Source of the DNA: Rhizoclosmatium globosum
Lineage: Eukaryota > Chytridiomycota > Chytridiomycetes > Chytridiales > Chytriomycetaceae
Assembly (NCBI GenBank): GCA_002104985.1
Contig: MCGO01000022.1
Coordinates: 310,001-374,000, forward strand
Direction: 5' to 3'
Length of the DNA stretch: 64,000 nt
Part shown: in pieces, positions 1 through 11,981 of the stretch
Layout: every line of letters begins with the position of its first letter
Numbering within the stretch: the first letter of the stretch is position 1
Program-made: the position numbers and the translations under genes
The notes under the pieces: generated by a model
The model's input: only the letters and a program-made list of their open reading frames with translations
Told to the model about the DNA's origin: nothing
Database searches by the model: none

Positions 1-2733
1 TTCTACATTGTAGGTCAGTGGCAAAAACATCCAATCAGGTTTAGCAGGCAATGTATCAGACGTGAATGAGAGGGTCAGACTTTCTTTGCTGATGCGATTT
101 CCAAGACTAAGCTCTTGCTCAAGTATCTGAAGTGCTGGGGGAATGGAGGCTCCAAATCCAGGATAGAACTGAAGCGTCTCGAAAATAGGAGAGAAGATGT
201 CCGCATCAGAGGGTAAACACGTTCTTATAAATTCCATTATGCTTTTGATGAGAATGGTGTCTTGGTCAGAGATGCTCGCGATGCGAGATTGGATTGGAGT
301 GCAGAGCTTAAGCAGAATTGTTGCACGGAGATCAGTTTCTCCTCGAGCGTACAATAACGACCAGTCATTTCGGATTTGCGGCGTAGATAGCAACAAAGCC
401 AGGATTTCAAAGCAGGAGTCATTCACAGTTTTGATGGAGCGCTTTGAGTCGAAAACGAGCGCAGATTCAATGATATTGGTATAAATAGTGCATCGGATTG
501 CATTTGTGAGATTCGCGATATTTGCTAACGGTGTACCGAAGAGAAACCTTGATTGGCCGCCTTCAGAGGAAGCGGTTGTTGAGAGCGTAGTTAATGCACG
601 TTGAACAGTACGAAGAGAAAGCGCTGGTCCAGAAAGATTGAGCTTCGTGAAGAAGGCAGCGGAAGCTGGGCTGTTTTCAACCAACAGACCGACATATTCG
701 CTGAAAATATCCATCAAAGAAGCCAACAGCACCACTTTACTATTATCAGTACTGCTTTGGTCCTGTTTAAATATCAACAAACTGCAAGTAACTTCAATTG
801 TAAAATTTGAAATACCTGTAGTATCCAGTTATAGAACTCAATACCAATAAACACTAATGGAGAAATGGTCTCGGAAGTGACACCATCTACACCATTTCTT
901 GCCAGCTTTGTCGCACTTCCAATCATTTTCCAAAATGACAAGCAAGCCACCGACACAGTTTGAGATCGTCGTAACTCCAGTGCAATTCGTACAAATTCAT
1001 TTCTCATGTCGAAAAACAAATGAGTAGAAGATCCATACTCGAACAGTAAACCAAGGAGACGGAAAGACTCTGCTTGGAGCGTTTCATACAAAGCTAGAGT
1101 CTTGGCTTCATCAGACCCTGTCGGGACGGAAGGTTTCATGGACAAAAACCTCATCACCATACTTGCGGCCTCCAAAATTTGTGCAATAGCTGCATTTCTG
1201 AGGTTTGCTTGCAAGATTGTCTGCATGAGTCGCAACGCCAAACCTGCAAACAATAAGCGTGCGTGATTCACATTAGGCCAAGACGAGATGGATAAATAAT
1301 TAGCCCGAATAGATGAAAGTAAGCCAGGGGTAGAGGCGATGGCGAGTGCGACTTTCGTTGAATGTTGTGCCATTTTCCCAAGAATTCGTAATACAAGCTC
1401 TGCATCCGTCCAATTCAGTTTCTTGGTGACAATCAAGTGATGGATTCGTTCAAACAAGTGCGTTTCCGATAGACTTGGTACAACATCTGAAATAACCAAT
1501 CCTGAGACTTCTTCATTTGTCATTCCCTCAACGTATTGTCCACTTCCACTTAATTTCCGAGAGACACCAGTCCATTTACTGACTATTTGAGTCAAATTCT
1601 TTTGGTTCATTTCAAAGGCGACGTGACCATGTTTGGTAAATCGATACAGTGTTTCGACTAGATCATCTTTTTCGCCTCCGACCTTGACACCTAGTGCAGT
1701 GGCGATTCCATGATTCCCATGCTTGCAATAGTAACACTGGCATCATCAATCGCAGCACGAATGTGAATCAAGACCATATAGGCGCGAATGGATTCACTGA
1801 CAACATGAGCATCTGCTGGAGTGTAAAGACCTTGTATGAAGCGATTCAAATAGAAGTCAGAGTTTGAATGCAAATGGAACGTTGGGAAGAACTGTTGATC
1901 GTGCAAGATAGACAAGCTCCTTGATAGTGTATCTACAACAAATGTGTCAATTTGAGAATGAAGACTCATGACTTACCCTGCCCTGGATGGCTCATCGCCG
2001 TGGTGATGAAGACCAAGGTGAACTGGAAGGTCTTCATCCACAGGAATAATTTCGCCTGTAAGAGAGAACCGAAGCTCAATGGATTCAGAAGTAGAAGCAG
2101 AATTAGAAGGAAGCGGCGTCATCCATTCGAGTTTTGAAGACTCTGATGCTGGAGGGGTGAAAGGTTTTCTGCTGCTCATTGTAGAAGGACTCAAACGCAG
2201 ATGAGATCGCCGCACGTTGATCCATTTCATCGTCCATGAATGGTTCATCTTCTTCCTCTTTCTTGAAGGAAACCTTCTTCTCTGACTGATATTCCGACAT
2301 CCAAGCTTTCCACGCAGATGGCACAGTTTGCACCGCGGCCTTTTCCGCCTTCTTTGCCCGCAGCGCTTTAAACTTTTCGATTGTGTCCGACGAGAACGTT
2401 GCAAGAATCTGGGACTGGGCCTCGCGGATTTGGTCGTCATCATCGAAGCAATGCGCTCATCGTTCTCCCGCCCAATGTCCGTTTTGAGGTGCCAGTGTTG
2501 CATTTGATTGAATTGGAGGCGAATGCTCGACGGATGTTGGGATGGGCGCGACAGAGGGAAAGCCCTTCTCGTGGATTTGGTGCGAACTTGAAGGAGGAGC
2601 CATCACAGACGGATTGCGCTCAATCACTTCTCCAGAACTGAAGAAACTGCCTCATTCGCGGTTGAGGAAGACGCGGTGGCTTCTTTCCGCTGGGCAAGCG
2701 AGATGCGAACAAGGACGGCTTTTTGGTTGACAT
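1..2733 (-). CDS. RPAP1: RPAP1 homologue (RNA polymerase II-associated protein 1), 3' end outside window
   Basis: RPAP1 helps assemble and import RNA polymerase II and supports transcription. The start ATG is at 2733 on the minus strand. An N-terminal RPAP1_N-like helix lies near 2340-2440 (DDDQIREAQSQILATF). The hallmark RPAP1_C motif lies near 1975-2080 (ELRFSLTGEIIPVDEDLPVH, followed by LGLHHHGDEP). An intron with donor GTAAGT begins right after it. Further exons form a long alpha-helical body (about 774-1610), and the last readable part near the left edge contains PDWMFLPLTYNV, resembling the C-terminal motif of the family. Several frame changes (near 2620, 2440, 2140, 1880) break the frame and look like one-base deletions. 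The stop codon lies beyond base 1. Identification is firm because of the RPAP1_C motif; exon borders are not. Confidence 0.85.
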
Positions 2734-3034
2734 GGATTTGAAAAGAAGAAATAACAGTAACATTATGAATCGTTTTGCTGAGGAATGCATACCTCTGGAT
2801 CATTCAGAAGTATAAGGAGGCCGCGCAATTAAATAGGAAATATGATTTCTTCGGTATTGATGAATGAACTGCTCCTGCAATTTGAACCGGCGATGAGGCA
2901 ACGCTGATCATTTCAGAAGCTCGTTATGTTAAAACTTTTGCATATAACAAGGAGATAAGGTATTTCGTTTCGGGAGGGATTCCATGGTTAAAATCATTAA
3001 AAGCTCTGTAAATCACTGAATACTGCAAATCCTG
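2734..3034. promoter_or_regulatory. Divergent intergenic region RPAP1 / class C GPCR
   Basis: These 301 bases separate two divergently transcribed start codons and must hold both promoters. The stretch is AT-rich. I see no clear TATA box, repeat or RNA gene in it. Confidence 0.4.
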
Positions 3035-6000
3035 ATGACCAGGATACATTTCTTTCTTCACATTCTACTGTTATGGTCAAGATACGGAACGTGTCAAAGC
3101 TTCATCAACCCTATCATTGGATTCTTTCCCGGAACCTCAACAATCCCGAGCAAACATCGATACAACATAACAATCGCCTTCATTTTCCCGTACAAAAGCT
3201 TTTGGAATTTCACAACCATGGAAGAATACAAAGCTTGCGGAGGGTTTTGTTCGTGGATGCGACAAATGGATAGTGGGGCCGAGATGGCCGTTTCCGAAAT
3301 CAACAACAACCCTCATATATTACCTGAAATAACAGTTAATATTTTACGCGTTCAAGGTTGGGATCAGAAGCTTGCGCCTGGGAATGGGATTGGCGGGGTT
3401 GCCCCAGTTGCATTGGAGCTTTCTGAGTTGAAAAGTACGTATTTTTCGCCAAAATTTCGACATAATCAGATGTTTAAAACTGTAGGTGTTATTGGAGCGG
3501 TTGGAGATGTTGCTGATCAGAGTAGTATGTGAGTTTGAATCCATCTTCCCATCACAATTTGCTGATTGAATTCAAAAAGGATCACAGCTGGAATTCTATC
3601 TCAATATAAAATACCACTTTGCGGAGGAACACCAAACCTACCTGCATTATCAAACAAAGCGAACTATCCCTACTACTTTCGAGTGACATTCTCAAACAAG
3701 TGGGGAAACGATATTGCAACGTTGTTGCGCAAATGGAATGTCAAACGTCTGGCTATGGTGTATGATGCAGATGATAGTGAAAGCGTTGGAGGTAAATTGG
3801 TGCAGTTTAATGTCATTCTGTTGACTCCATTTCCAGCATGTCTGGACATCAAGCAGTCACTATTCAGCAACAACATATTGATTCTAGCCAGAAGAAGCTA
3901 TCATGGTCTCTCTTATCATAATGATTACGAAGATATTATCAAAGATTTCTCTTGGTAGACGCAAGGTAAGACTTTCACTAGAAAAATACGAATCTAAGAT
4001 CTTTTTCCCAGATACATTATACTTTGCGCACAAGCTTGGTCAAATTCATATTATCTCATAGAAACTGCTTTCAGTATGGGTATGATCAGTCCCAACAACC
4101 AATGGATTGTCACACAACCGCCGTATCCTCCGGATTACTCAGGATCCGGCGCGGATCCTCGTCTTGATAAAATAACCGGAATGATTTGGGTAACTCCAAA
4201 AAATGAATCACCCACAAACCCCAATTTTGTGGCGATTCAATCTCGATGGGAAAACTTGTATAGAACCGACCCATTGAAATATCAGATTGACCATTTCACG
4301 TGGACCAACGAAGGAACTTATGATTGCGTGGGAACTATGCTTTATGGCCTTGACGCCGTAAGTTTACATTTCGGGTTATGAGTGTTCTCAAACAACTCAG
4401 CTTCTCAAACAAAATCCAAACGCGACTTCTGAAATGCTTGCTAATTTTGAGCTTCAGTCGTTACTGACGTTTGACAAGTTTCGAAATTCTGGTTTCAATG
4501 GAACGTTGCTGAATCCGATGCAATTGGATACTTCGGGAGATATTGCGGCGTAAGCTCTCTTGTATTCAGTATATTGCATAACCAATAATCCGTTTTCAAC
4601 TAGTAATACCATATTTTTGGCGTTGAATTCGTCGTTTTGGGTGAATGGTACTCTCGGTTGCTTTGGAGAAGTTGATAAGTTCACCGGAGAGTTTATTAAT
4701 CATGGAATCCCCCAACTTTATGGAGGTATTTTAGCATATTTATGTGTTTTAGATGCCTAAAGTCTAATTTGATTAGGAGGGAGTGTTCCGCCTCTTGATG
4801 GATCTCAAGACGATCTCGCCATTCTATCGGAAATAACAATTAATACTGCTCAAGGACAGCTTCTTGCCGTTTTAATTATTTCCGGATATTTGATATTCTT
4901 TGGATACATGTATGCTCTGTTAAAATTTCGGACATGCGCCATCATCAAGCAACTACAAATCCGACAAACAATTTTATCAACAATTGGGTCCGGAATATCG
5001 ATATCAAGTCTTGTGTTATATTTCAATGTTCCGACACTCTCTATATGCTTTGCGAGACAGTGGTTGTCTTTTATTGGAGAAACACTCATTATCACCCCAT
5101 TGATTATGAAGACGATCCTAATTCATTCTGTTTACGCTGCACGAAGCAATAAGCGATCACAAATGAAGCAACAGAATTTGTTTTTGCTCGGATTGACTGG
5201 TGTACTTGTTTTAGTGAATATCGCACTACTTGGTTGGTGGCAGTCATATCATGACTATGCTCCGGTGCATTATATTGTGCATGGATATGAATTTCATGAG
5301 TGTACAAGTTCGTTCAAGTCAGGAAGCGGCAATGCTCTTGTGACTTTGTACATCTTTCACGCGTTGATACTTCTTGCACTTCTTCTCGTAGCGGTTATGA
5401 CGCATCAAGTGAATGCAATATACAATGAAACCAGTTTCCTGATACTGCTACTTTTTTGCTTGGAATCCTCGCGACAATTCTTCGAACTGCCCCATTTGAT
5501 CAACTCATGCAATCAAACAAGCAGTTGTATTTTTATCGTGGCGTCTGTGTCCCCATTGTTCGCATTACGCCAAAATTGATTGAAATCAAGTTTTCAAGAT
5601 ACAATTTACGACAATTGTTGTCAAGGACCAACAGCACTGTGCGGACATCGGAATGGAGTTCACGAGATTTCAGAAAAAGCCTGCATCGACAGCAACAAAT
5701 CGAAGCACCGTCATCAAGTCGGTTGAAATAAACCGAGCTGAATCCGAGCTACCTCGATTGCGATTATACACAAAAAGTCTGGATGAACAGCAAGGAAAGT
5801 GGTCTTTTCGTGTGGCAAAGGGACGTGTATTTCCACGTTGGTCAAACTGGTTCTCAGTATCGGCAGTGACAATGATGTTGTTGCACAAGAGACTGTGGAT
5901 TGAATTGGCGTCAGAGGAACAGACTTTCGCGTTTCCAATGTTTGAAGATATTCAGGTTGAGATATGTGGAACGAGAGTGCTCTGGCACTCAAATCTGGAA

Positions 6001-6140
6001 TTCGAAAGAATGCTAAGAGCTTGGATGTTTTCTTTCAAGGCTATAGATTCGAGGGAGAGTTTGGGCTCGAAGAAGAAGCCAGGGGATTTGTTGCTGCATT
6101 CCAAGAGATACAAGCATCGCCTCTTGGAATGCCAGAATAA
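3035..6140 (+). CDS. Class C (GABA-B-like) G-protein-coupled receptor
   Basis: A plasma-membrane receptor with an extracellular ligand-binding domain and seven membrane segments. The ATG at 3035 opens a signal peptide (MTRIHFFLHILLLWSRYGTC). The periplasmic-binding-protein-like (ANF_receptor) lobes are spread over exons from 3035 to about 4790, with introns starting near 3530, 3790, 3965, 4359, 4550 and 4725. No cysteine-rich linker is visible, so the architecture is GABA-B-like rather than glutamate-receptor-like. The 7TM block runs from about 4850 to 5600; its first helix begins LLAVLIISGYLIFFGYMY. A cytoplasmic tail of roughly 180 residues follows and ends ARGFVAAFQEIQ...GMPE with TAA at 6138-6140. 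One-base deletions are evident near 3915, 3950, 5445 and in the tail. The ligand is unknown. Class C receptors are known from chytrid genomes; the subtype here is an inference. Confidence 0.85.
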
Positions 6141-6143
6141 AAG

Positions 6144-6595
6144 ATGTCAGAAGTTTTGGCAACACGGCTCTGCGCTGCAGTCCCATCAGAGGATATTGAA
6201 CAATTACGAAACCACCAATACGCAACTGTTGAGCGGTTGTATGCAACAGGTAAGACTTGCGTGGCCCAGAGCTTCAAGAGACTAATGCTACTAGGCCAAC
6301 AGACGCCGCCCTCAAGTCATTCAACACTTTCTCAGCATCGCGATTCGAGGCAGCAAGTGGTCGAATAGAGGCACATGTGACGATGCTCAAGACAATGAAG
6401 GCAGACTTGGATGTGGTGTTTAAACGGTGCGGTGCGTACTTTCTCACTTCAATGAAGCGCTCCATCATCTTTCTGATAACGATACATGCTCTCTGATACA
6501 GGGCTATAAAGGCGAAACTGGCAAGAAGTATCCAGAAGTGTACGCTGAAGCTGTCTCAAGATATCAGCGTCCCGGGAAGAGGAAGAAGACGATGA
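6144..6595 (+). CDS. KXD1: KxDL-domain protein (BORC/BLOC-1-related, KXD1)
   Basis: A small coiled-coil subunit of the BLOC-1/BORC family, which acts on lysosome/vacuole and endosome positioning. Three exons can be joined exactly: 6144-6249, 6303-6426 and 6502-6595, giving 324 coding bases (107 residues) with no frameshift. The KxDL signature is seen as SASRFEAASGRIEAH, then MLKTMKADLDVVFKR, followed by AIKAKLARSIQK, matching the family's ...MKxDLDxIFKRIRxLK pattern. The ATG lies only three bases after the stop of the receptor gene, so the transcripts of the two genes must overlap or abut. The protein ends in an arginine-rich tail (GRGRRR). Confidence is high because the whole spliced frame is consistent. 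Confidence 0.85.
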
Positions 6596-6671
6596 TTAGA
6601 ATGTTCAATAATAAAACGCCAGTAGTGAAACCATTCGCGTTTATCTTGTTTGAATTCGTCTACAAAAAGCA

Positions 6672-9600
6672 ATGGAGGCAACCCTCGCACCGTACTTTTC
6701 GTCCTCGGCAACGCCCGCGCAGCAGACCGCCGTCATCGAATCGTTCTTGGACATCTTTCGTCGAGTTCGAGTGGCGGCATCGTTGACGTTGTGGCGTCGC
6801 TCGGGCCGATTGCGACGTCGTCCGATCCATTTGAACGCGCAAAGGCCGTCGCCTGCTTTCGGCACTGGTTCAACGCGGCGCGGCGAACGACGGGAAAACT
6901 GGTTTGTTTGTGTTCGTGTTTATTTAATAGTAGCTGTTAAAAGAGGCTGTCTAGTAAGGGTGCTGCTCGACTTCTTTCTTGCCAGGCTGCAGGACCAGAC
7001 CTCCGTGCCAGGTGCGTGTCTCTACATCTTTCTTGTCGTCTGATGATCTGATGATCACTTCAAAAAGAATTGCTGGTTGGCATTCAAGCAATGCTCAAGT
7101 CTGGCTTTGTGGGTCGCCCTGGAGCTCTTGACATCGCCCGCGCTCTGTTTAAGGAAATCAACGTTCAGAACTATGCTCAAACTGTTCGGTTCTCTGTCTA
7201 TTGCATCTTTGAAGCTCTGCTCAAATCTCATCTGGATGGTTCGTGAAGATCAATGCTTATCTGCTCCTTACTAATCTGGCATCGCAACATTCTCTCCATC
7301 AACTCTATCTCTATCATAGCAATGAAATATCTTGGAGACGCATTTATATCTGGTTTCTTGGTTGCTATGGATGGCGAAAAGGACCCTCGAAACATCCTCA
7401 TTTCATTTTCAATCATCCAATCCATCATTGTCAATTTCGATATTACTCGCAAGCATGACGATGTCTTTGAGTCCATTTACTGCTACTTTCCTATCACTTT
7501 CAGACCCCCACCGAATGATCCCTATGGAATCACCTCTGCTGATCTGAAATTGAAATTGAGGTGTGTAATTGTGGAATGTACAGCATCAGAAGGCTTGGAA
7601 GCTTGAAGCAGGCGTATGAATGAAACGAGTTTCCACCTCTGAGCTCTTAATTTGAAGCGTAAACTAATTCTTCAATACTAGAAACTGTTTTTCAGCTTCT
7701 CCTCTTTTGGGAAGCTTGCATGGCCGATTTTGATTGAGAAGCTTGCATCCACATCCGACAATGCAAAACTTGACGCAATGGAAACAATCGCTGCATGTGC
7801 TCCTGTTTACGGAGGGTCATCTATCGGAAAGAATCTCGAAGAACTTTGGGAACAGTTGCGGGAAGAAAGCCTGGATGTCAAACCTTCTCCCAACGTGAAG
7901 CTGCACTTTCTGCCATCACTGCAGTTACATATGCTCTCTCAACGGATGCAAGTGCTTCTTCGACATCCCGCGATGCATTGACAAAGTTTTTGGGCAACGT
8001 CGAGAAATATGTATTGGGAGAGCTCATTGACACGCACACTCCAAAAGAGTCTGCTAGACGAGTCTTAAAAGCTGCAGCAAAATCGACTGAACCCGCGTTC
8101 TTTTACTTGGTCTCTCACATTATGAAACCATTTCTCGATGGTTTGAAAGCAGGTCCGAGTCAATGGAAAGCCGAGCTGAAAAATATGGGTGTTTTGCGAC
8201 TTTTTGGAAATTGCGCAAGAATTTTATGGTAACGAAACGAGTATGGATGAAGGTAATTATATCATGATATTGAGAATGAAGACGAACTCATCCTTGTATA
8301 CGTTTAGATTCCCTCCCATCCAACCCACTGCTGCCTTCAAAGACGATCTATATGCATACTTTTCATCCGCTCTTTCGTCCAAAAACAACCGTGTCGTGAT
8401 TGCAGGTCTCCATGGACTGTCCCAGCTCTCGATCCAACGTGGCCACGGATTCATGACTGAACGAGAACTCGAGTGGTACTTTGAAACATTGTTGGGTCTT
8501 GTCATCAACGAAAACAATACAATCCGTCAGGCTGTGATTGAGTTGTTGATTGTGGAATCGAATCGACGTGTTGAGAAGGTGTTGTTCCATATTGTCCCAC
8601 AGTTGGTGGAAGCGTCGAGTATTGGAAAAGAAGACCTGTGTTGAACTCGTTGGAGTGTCTCGTTGCACTATGCGGTGCATCTGGGGCTGTGCTCTGTGCT
8701 GTTGTCCCCAAGCTGACATTGCTGACTCAAGGTATAAACTATTGTCTGAAGGTTTGCTTCTTATTCACATTATTTCTAGAATTGAAGAGTATTGCTCTGA
8801 TTCGTCAGCTTGTAACCGCGTTGGAAGTCATCTTCGCGGAACAAACTCAAATTGTTTCTTCCTTGAATTATCACAACAGTCTTTTTGGCCCGTTCTAAGT
8901 ACTCTTATTGGTCGGCAAGTAGATGGACGATGGTTATACTCGGATTTGTTTTTGGTTGAATCTGCAGCAAGGACATTTTCCAGCGTTGTTCGACTTATGG
9001 ACAGATCGTGCGTGTTTGTTTTCTTTGTCCTTCATATTCTCCACTGACTAAGTTAATTAGAGATCAAGAGGAAGCTGCCAGCTTGTAGTCAAATCACTGT
9101 ACTTGGTGACTTGACTGGTTTGGGGATTTCTGGAACAGTTTCTGTCAATGCGAACTCCGAATCTCGGTTGTTGTCAATTGTTCTAGCTGCAGTAATTTGT
9201 AACCTGCGAACGGATGTATGTTCCAAAGTAGCTTTCTTGTGAAGTCCTCAAAGAATTTTCTGTAGGCTTCCGTTCCAAACGTTGACATTGGAAGCATGAT
9301 CAATAATTTGACTCAAGAGGCTGTTTTTAAGGCATCTGAGATATCCCAGATGTATATTCCAATAGTTTGTTTGAAATCATCGCCTCAGTTTTGAACAAAG
9401 GAGATGGTGGGCATTGGTATTTCTGGGATTGGTCTGATATCTAATACCCTTTTTGTAGCTGAGTTGATTTCCGGATTTTTAAAGTCAAATGCAGCATTGT
9501 ACAAGGTGGTTCAAAGCGAAGAATCTTGCCCTGTGAAAACTCGGAATGCTGCTGTTACATTGGTGCTTTGGGTAGGATATTCACAAGGTTTGGTTATCAC

Positions 9601-10449
9601 TCACCCAACTTCAGGTCACTCGAGCTTCTGTCATGAAGAAACCTTCAACTGATGAGCTGACTCGAGTCAGTGGCCTGATTCAACTTCTTAAGAGCTCAAA
9701 GGGAGATATCGTTGCGTCGAATTTCAATCTTTTGTCTGCAGATGATCCATCGTTTGGAAAGCAGTGCTTACAAAAGAGTCTTTTGCCAAATCATCGTTGT
9801 GTGGAAGCAAAAGCTCTTTAAACATTGCTTGCCGATTTTAGTTGATGGTTTCAGCAACTCTACCGAAGGTTGATGTCTATCTTTTGTGCAACTCAATAAT
9901 TAATTCTAATTAACAGATTTGAAAAGCAATTACCTCCTTGCTTTGTCACATTTGATGAAGTATGTGTCCAAGTCAGTTATCTTGTATGAAATTCAAAATG
10001 TGAGTGTGTACTTTACACGAATCAGAGTGAATAATTCCCGTATTTTTCCCAGTTGATTCCACTGCTCCTTGCTGGACTGTCATCCAAGAACAACCAACTG
10101 AATCTGACCATTCTTGAGATTGTCCAAACTCTATTAACAGATGCTCCAACTGCTCTTCAAGCACATCTTCAGTCGTTTGTTACGGCACTCCTCCGTCTCG
10201 TTGGCGGAACTGACTTTGTAAGCCGTGAAGTTGCTAAACAGAATATGAGTACTTCGCCTGAAGTTCGAGTATTGGCCTCAAGTGTTTGGGAAAATCCCAA
10301 AAACTGATCTGCCGTTTAATGAGCTATTTGTGATGAAGCCAAGGGTAATTCGTGGGTTGCAGGTTGCCTTGGATGACGAGAAGAAAAACGTGCGAAAGGA
10401 GGCTGGTAATGCCAGAGCCAAGTGGTATTTGTTGTTAGGTGGAAAGTAA
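6672..10449 (+). CDS. MMS19: MMS19/MET18, cytosolic iron-sulfur assembly targeting factor
   Basis: A HEAT-repeat adaptor that delivers Fe-S clusters to DNA polymerases, helicases and other nuclear/cytosolic proteins as part of the CIA targeting complex. The N-terminal domain includes DVVASLGPIATSSDPFERAK and the conserved block CYFPITFRPPPNDPYGITS followed by DLKLKLR and later KLDAMETIAACAPVYGGS, typical of MMS19_N. The C-terminal end is DDEKKNVRKEAGNARAKWYL, the usual MMS19 closing helix, with TAA at 10447-10449. The start ATG at 6672 gives MEATLAPYFSSSATPAQQTA. Introns are present throughout (for example around 6900-6990, 8230-8310, 8735-8780). Frame breaks near 6760, 7890, 8210 and in 8600-9900 look like missing single bases. 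The gene is followed in the same direction, 79 bases on, by lipoyl synthase. Confidence 0.85.
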
Positions 10450-10528
10450 GAATGAATAAAAGAATATTAATGCACACTGAATTGAGGCGTTGACTTGGAT
10501 TTGAAGTTTGGAAAAATCGAAAACCCAA

Positions 10529-11877
10529 ATGCTGGCACGAACATCAACCCGGGTTCTCCGTCGCTGCAACCAGCGACTCAACTCGACAACAACCGCAAAG
10601 CCATTCTCAGCCAAATTAAAGGAAGGACCCTCATTCGATGATTTCCTTAAAGCTGGAGGAGACAAGGACGCAATCGCCGACTTGCCGTGAGCATCTCTTT
10701 GACACTTGTCGGAAACACCTAATCAAACTCGCACCAGCAAACGAACCAAACTTCCAGAGTGGCTCAAGACTGAGATTCCTGCTGGAGGAAGCTTTGCAAA
10801 GATCAAGAAGGACTTGCGAGGATTGAAACTGAACACTGTGAGTGATCACGACCCTACCTAAAACGTCTAGTTTCTGATCACTAGTTTTCCAATTCTCTAG
10901 GTGTGTGAGGAGGCTCGTTGCCCAAATATTGGAGACTGTTGGGGTGGTGGTGAAGACAAGACTGCAACTGCAACTATCAGTATGTTTTAGAACCCTTGCA
11001 GTTATTTCGTTGGCTGACCATTTTCTGTAGTGTTGATGGGTGATGAATGTACTCGAGGGTGCCGTTTCTGTTCCGTGAAGACAAACAGAAAGCCAGGACC
11101 ATTGGATGTGAACGAGCCGGAAAACACTGCGGAAGCTATTTCTCGATGGGGTCTGGATTACGTGGTACTCACGTCCGTAGACAGAGACGGTACGTTGTTC
11201 GCGATTGACGTGGAAGGGATAGCTGATTTGAATTCCATTCAGACATTGCTGACGGTGGTGCTAACCACTTTGCCACCACCGTTGAACTCATCAAGCAAAA
11301 GGCTCCTCAGATTTTGGTCGAATGTTTGACTGGAGACTTTAGAGGGGACCTCTCTCCGTTGACCGAGTCGCCCTGTCTGGATTGGACGTTTACGCTCACA
11401 ACATTGAAACTGTTGAGAACTTGCAACACATTGTGCGAGACAGACGTGCTGGATTCAAGCAATCTTTGAGTGTTTTGGAGAGAGCAAAGGCAACAAAGCC
11501 AACGCTCATCACCAAGACCTCCATGATGTTGGGATTGGGAGAGACGGATGAAGAAGTATTGCATGCTTTGAAAGGTGAGTGGCTGTAATTTCCTCCCGAG
11601 TAATGCGGATCTTGACTATTTCACGGTGTGAATAGCACTTCGTGCCGTTGATGTTGATGTCGTTACATTTGGGCAATACATGAGGCCCACAAAGAAACAC
11701 ATGAAGGTCGAGGAATACATCCACCCATCCAAATTTGATCACTGGGCTGAGGTTGCAAAGGGACTTGGCTTTAGATATGTTGCGTCTGGACCCCTTGTTA
11801 GATCATCTTACAAGGCTGGAGAGTTTTTCATCAAGAATGTTTTGTTGAAGAAGGGTGTAAGGAGGAAGCTGAGGTGA
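10529..11877 (+). CDS. LIP5: Lipoyl synthase, mitochondrial (radical SAM)
   Basis: Inserts two sulfur atoms into protein-bound octanoyl groups to make lipoate in mitochondria. The ATG at 10529 begins an Arg/Ser-rich presequence ([20 protein letters not shown]). Six exons fit: 10529-10686, 10738-10837, 10901-10979, 11031-11189, 11243-11574 and 11636-11877. The auxiliary-cluster cysteines lie in [12 protein letters not shown] and the radical-SAM motif is [33 protein letters not shown] and TFGQYMRP are further family blocks. The predicted product is about 356 residues. Exon 5 is one base short: the frame changes at about 11350-11356, within a strongly conserved stretch (GDFRGDL to SVDRVALSG), while both flanking splice phases demand one more base. 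This is therefore most likely a consensus error. Confidence 0.93.
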
Positions 11878-11981
11878 AGATTTAGGCAAAAGTATTAGTA
11901 AAGCAATCATAAAAGGGGAAATTTTCCTGTTCTAATCTATCTAATTATTCTGCTACTTAATTTATTTTGTTTTGATGAGAA

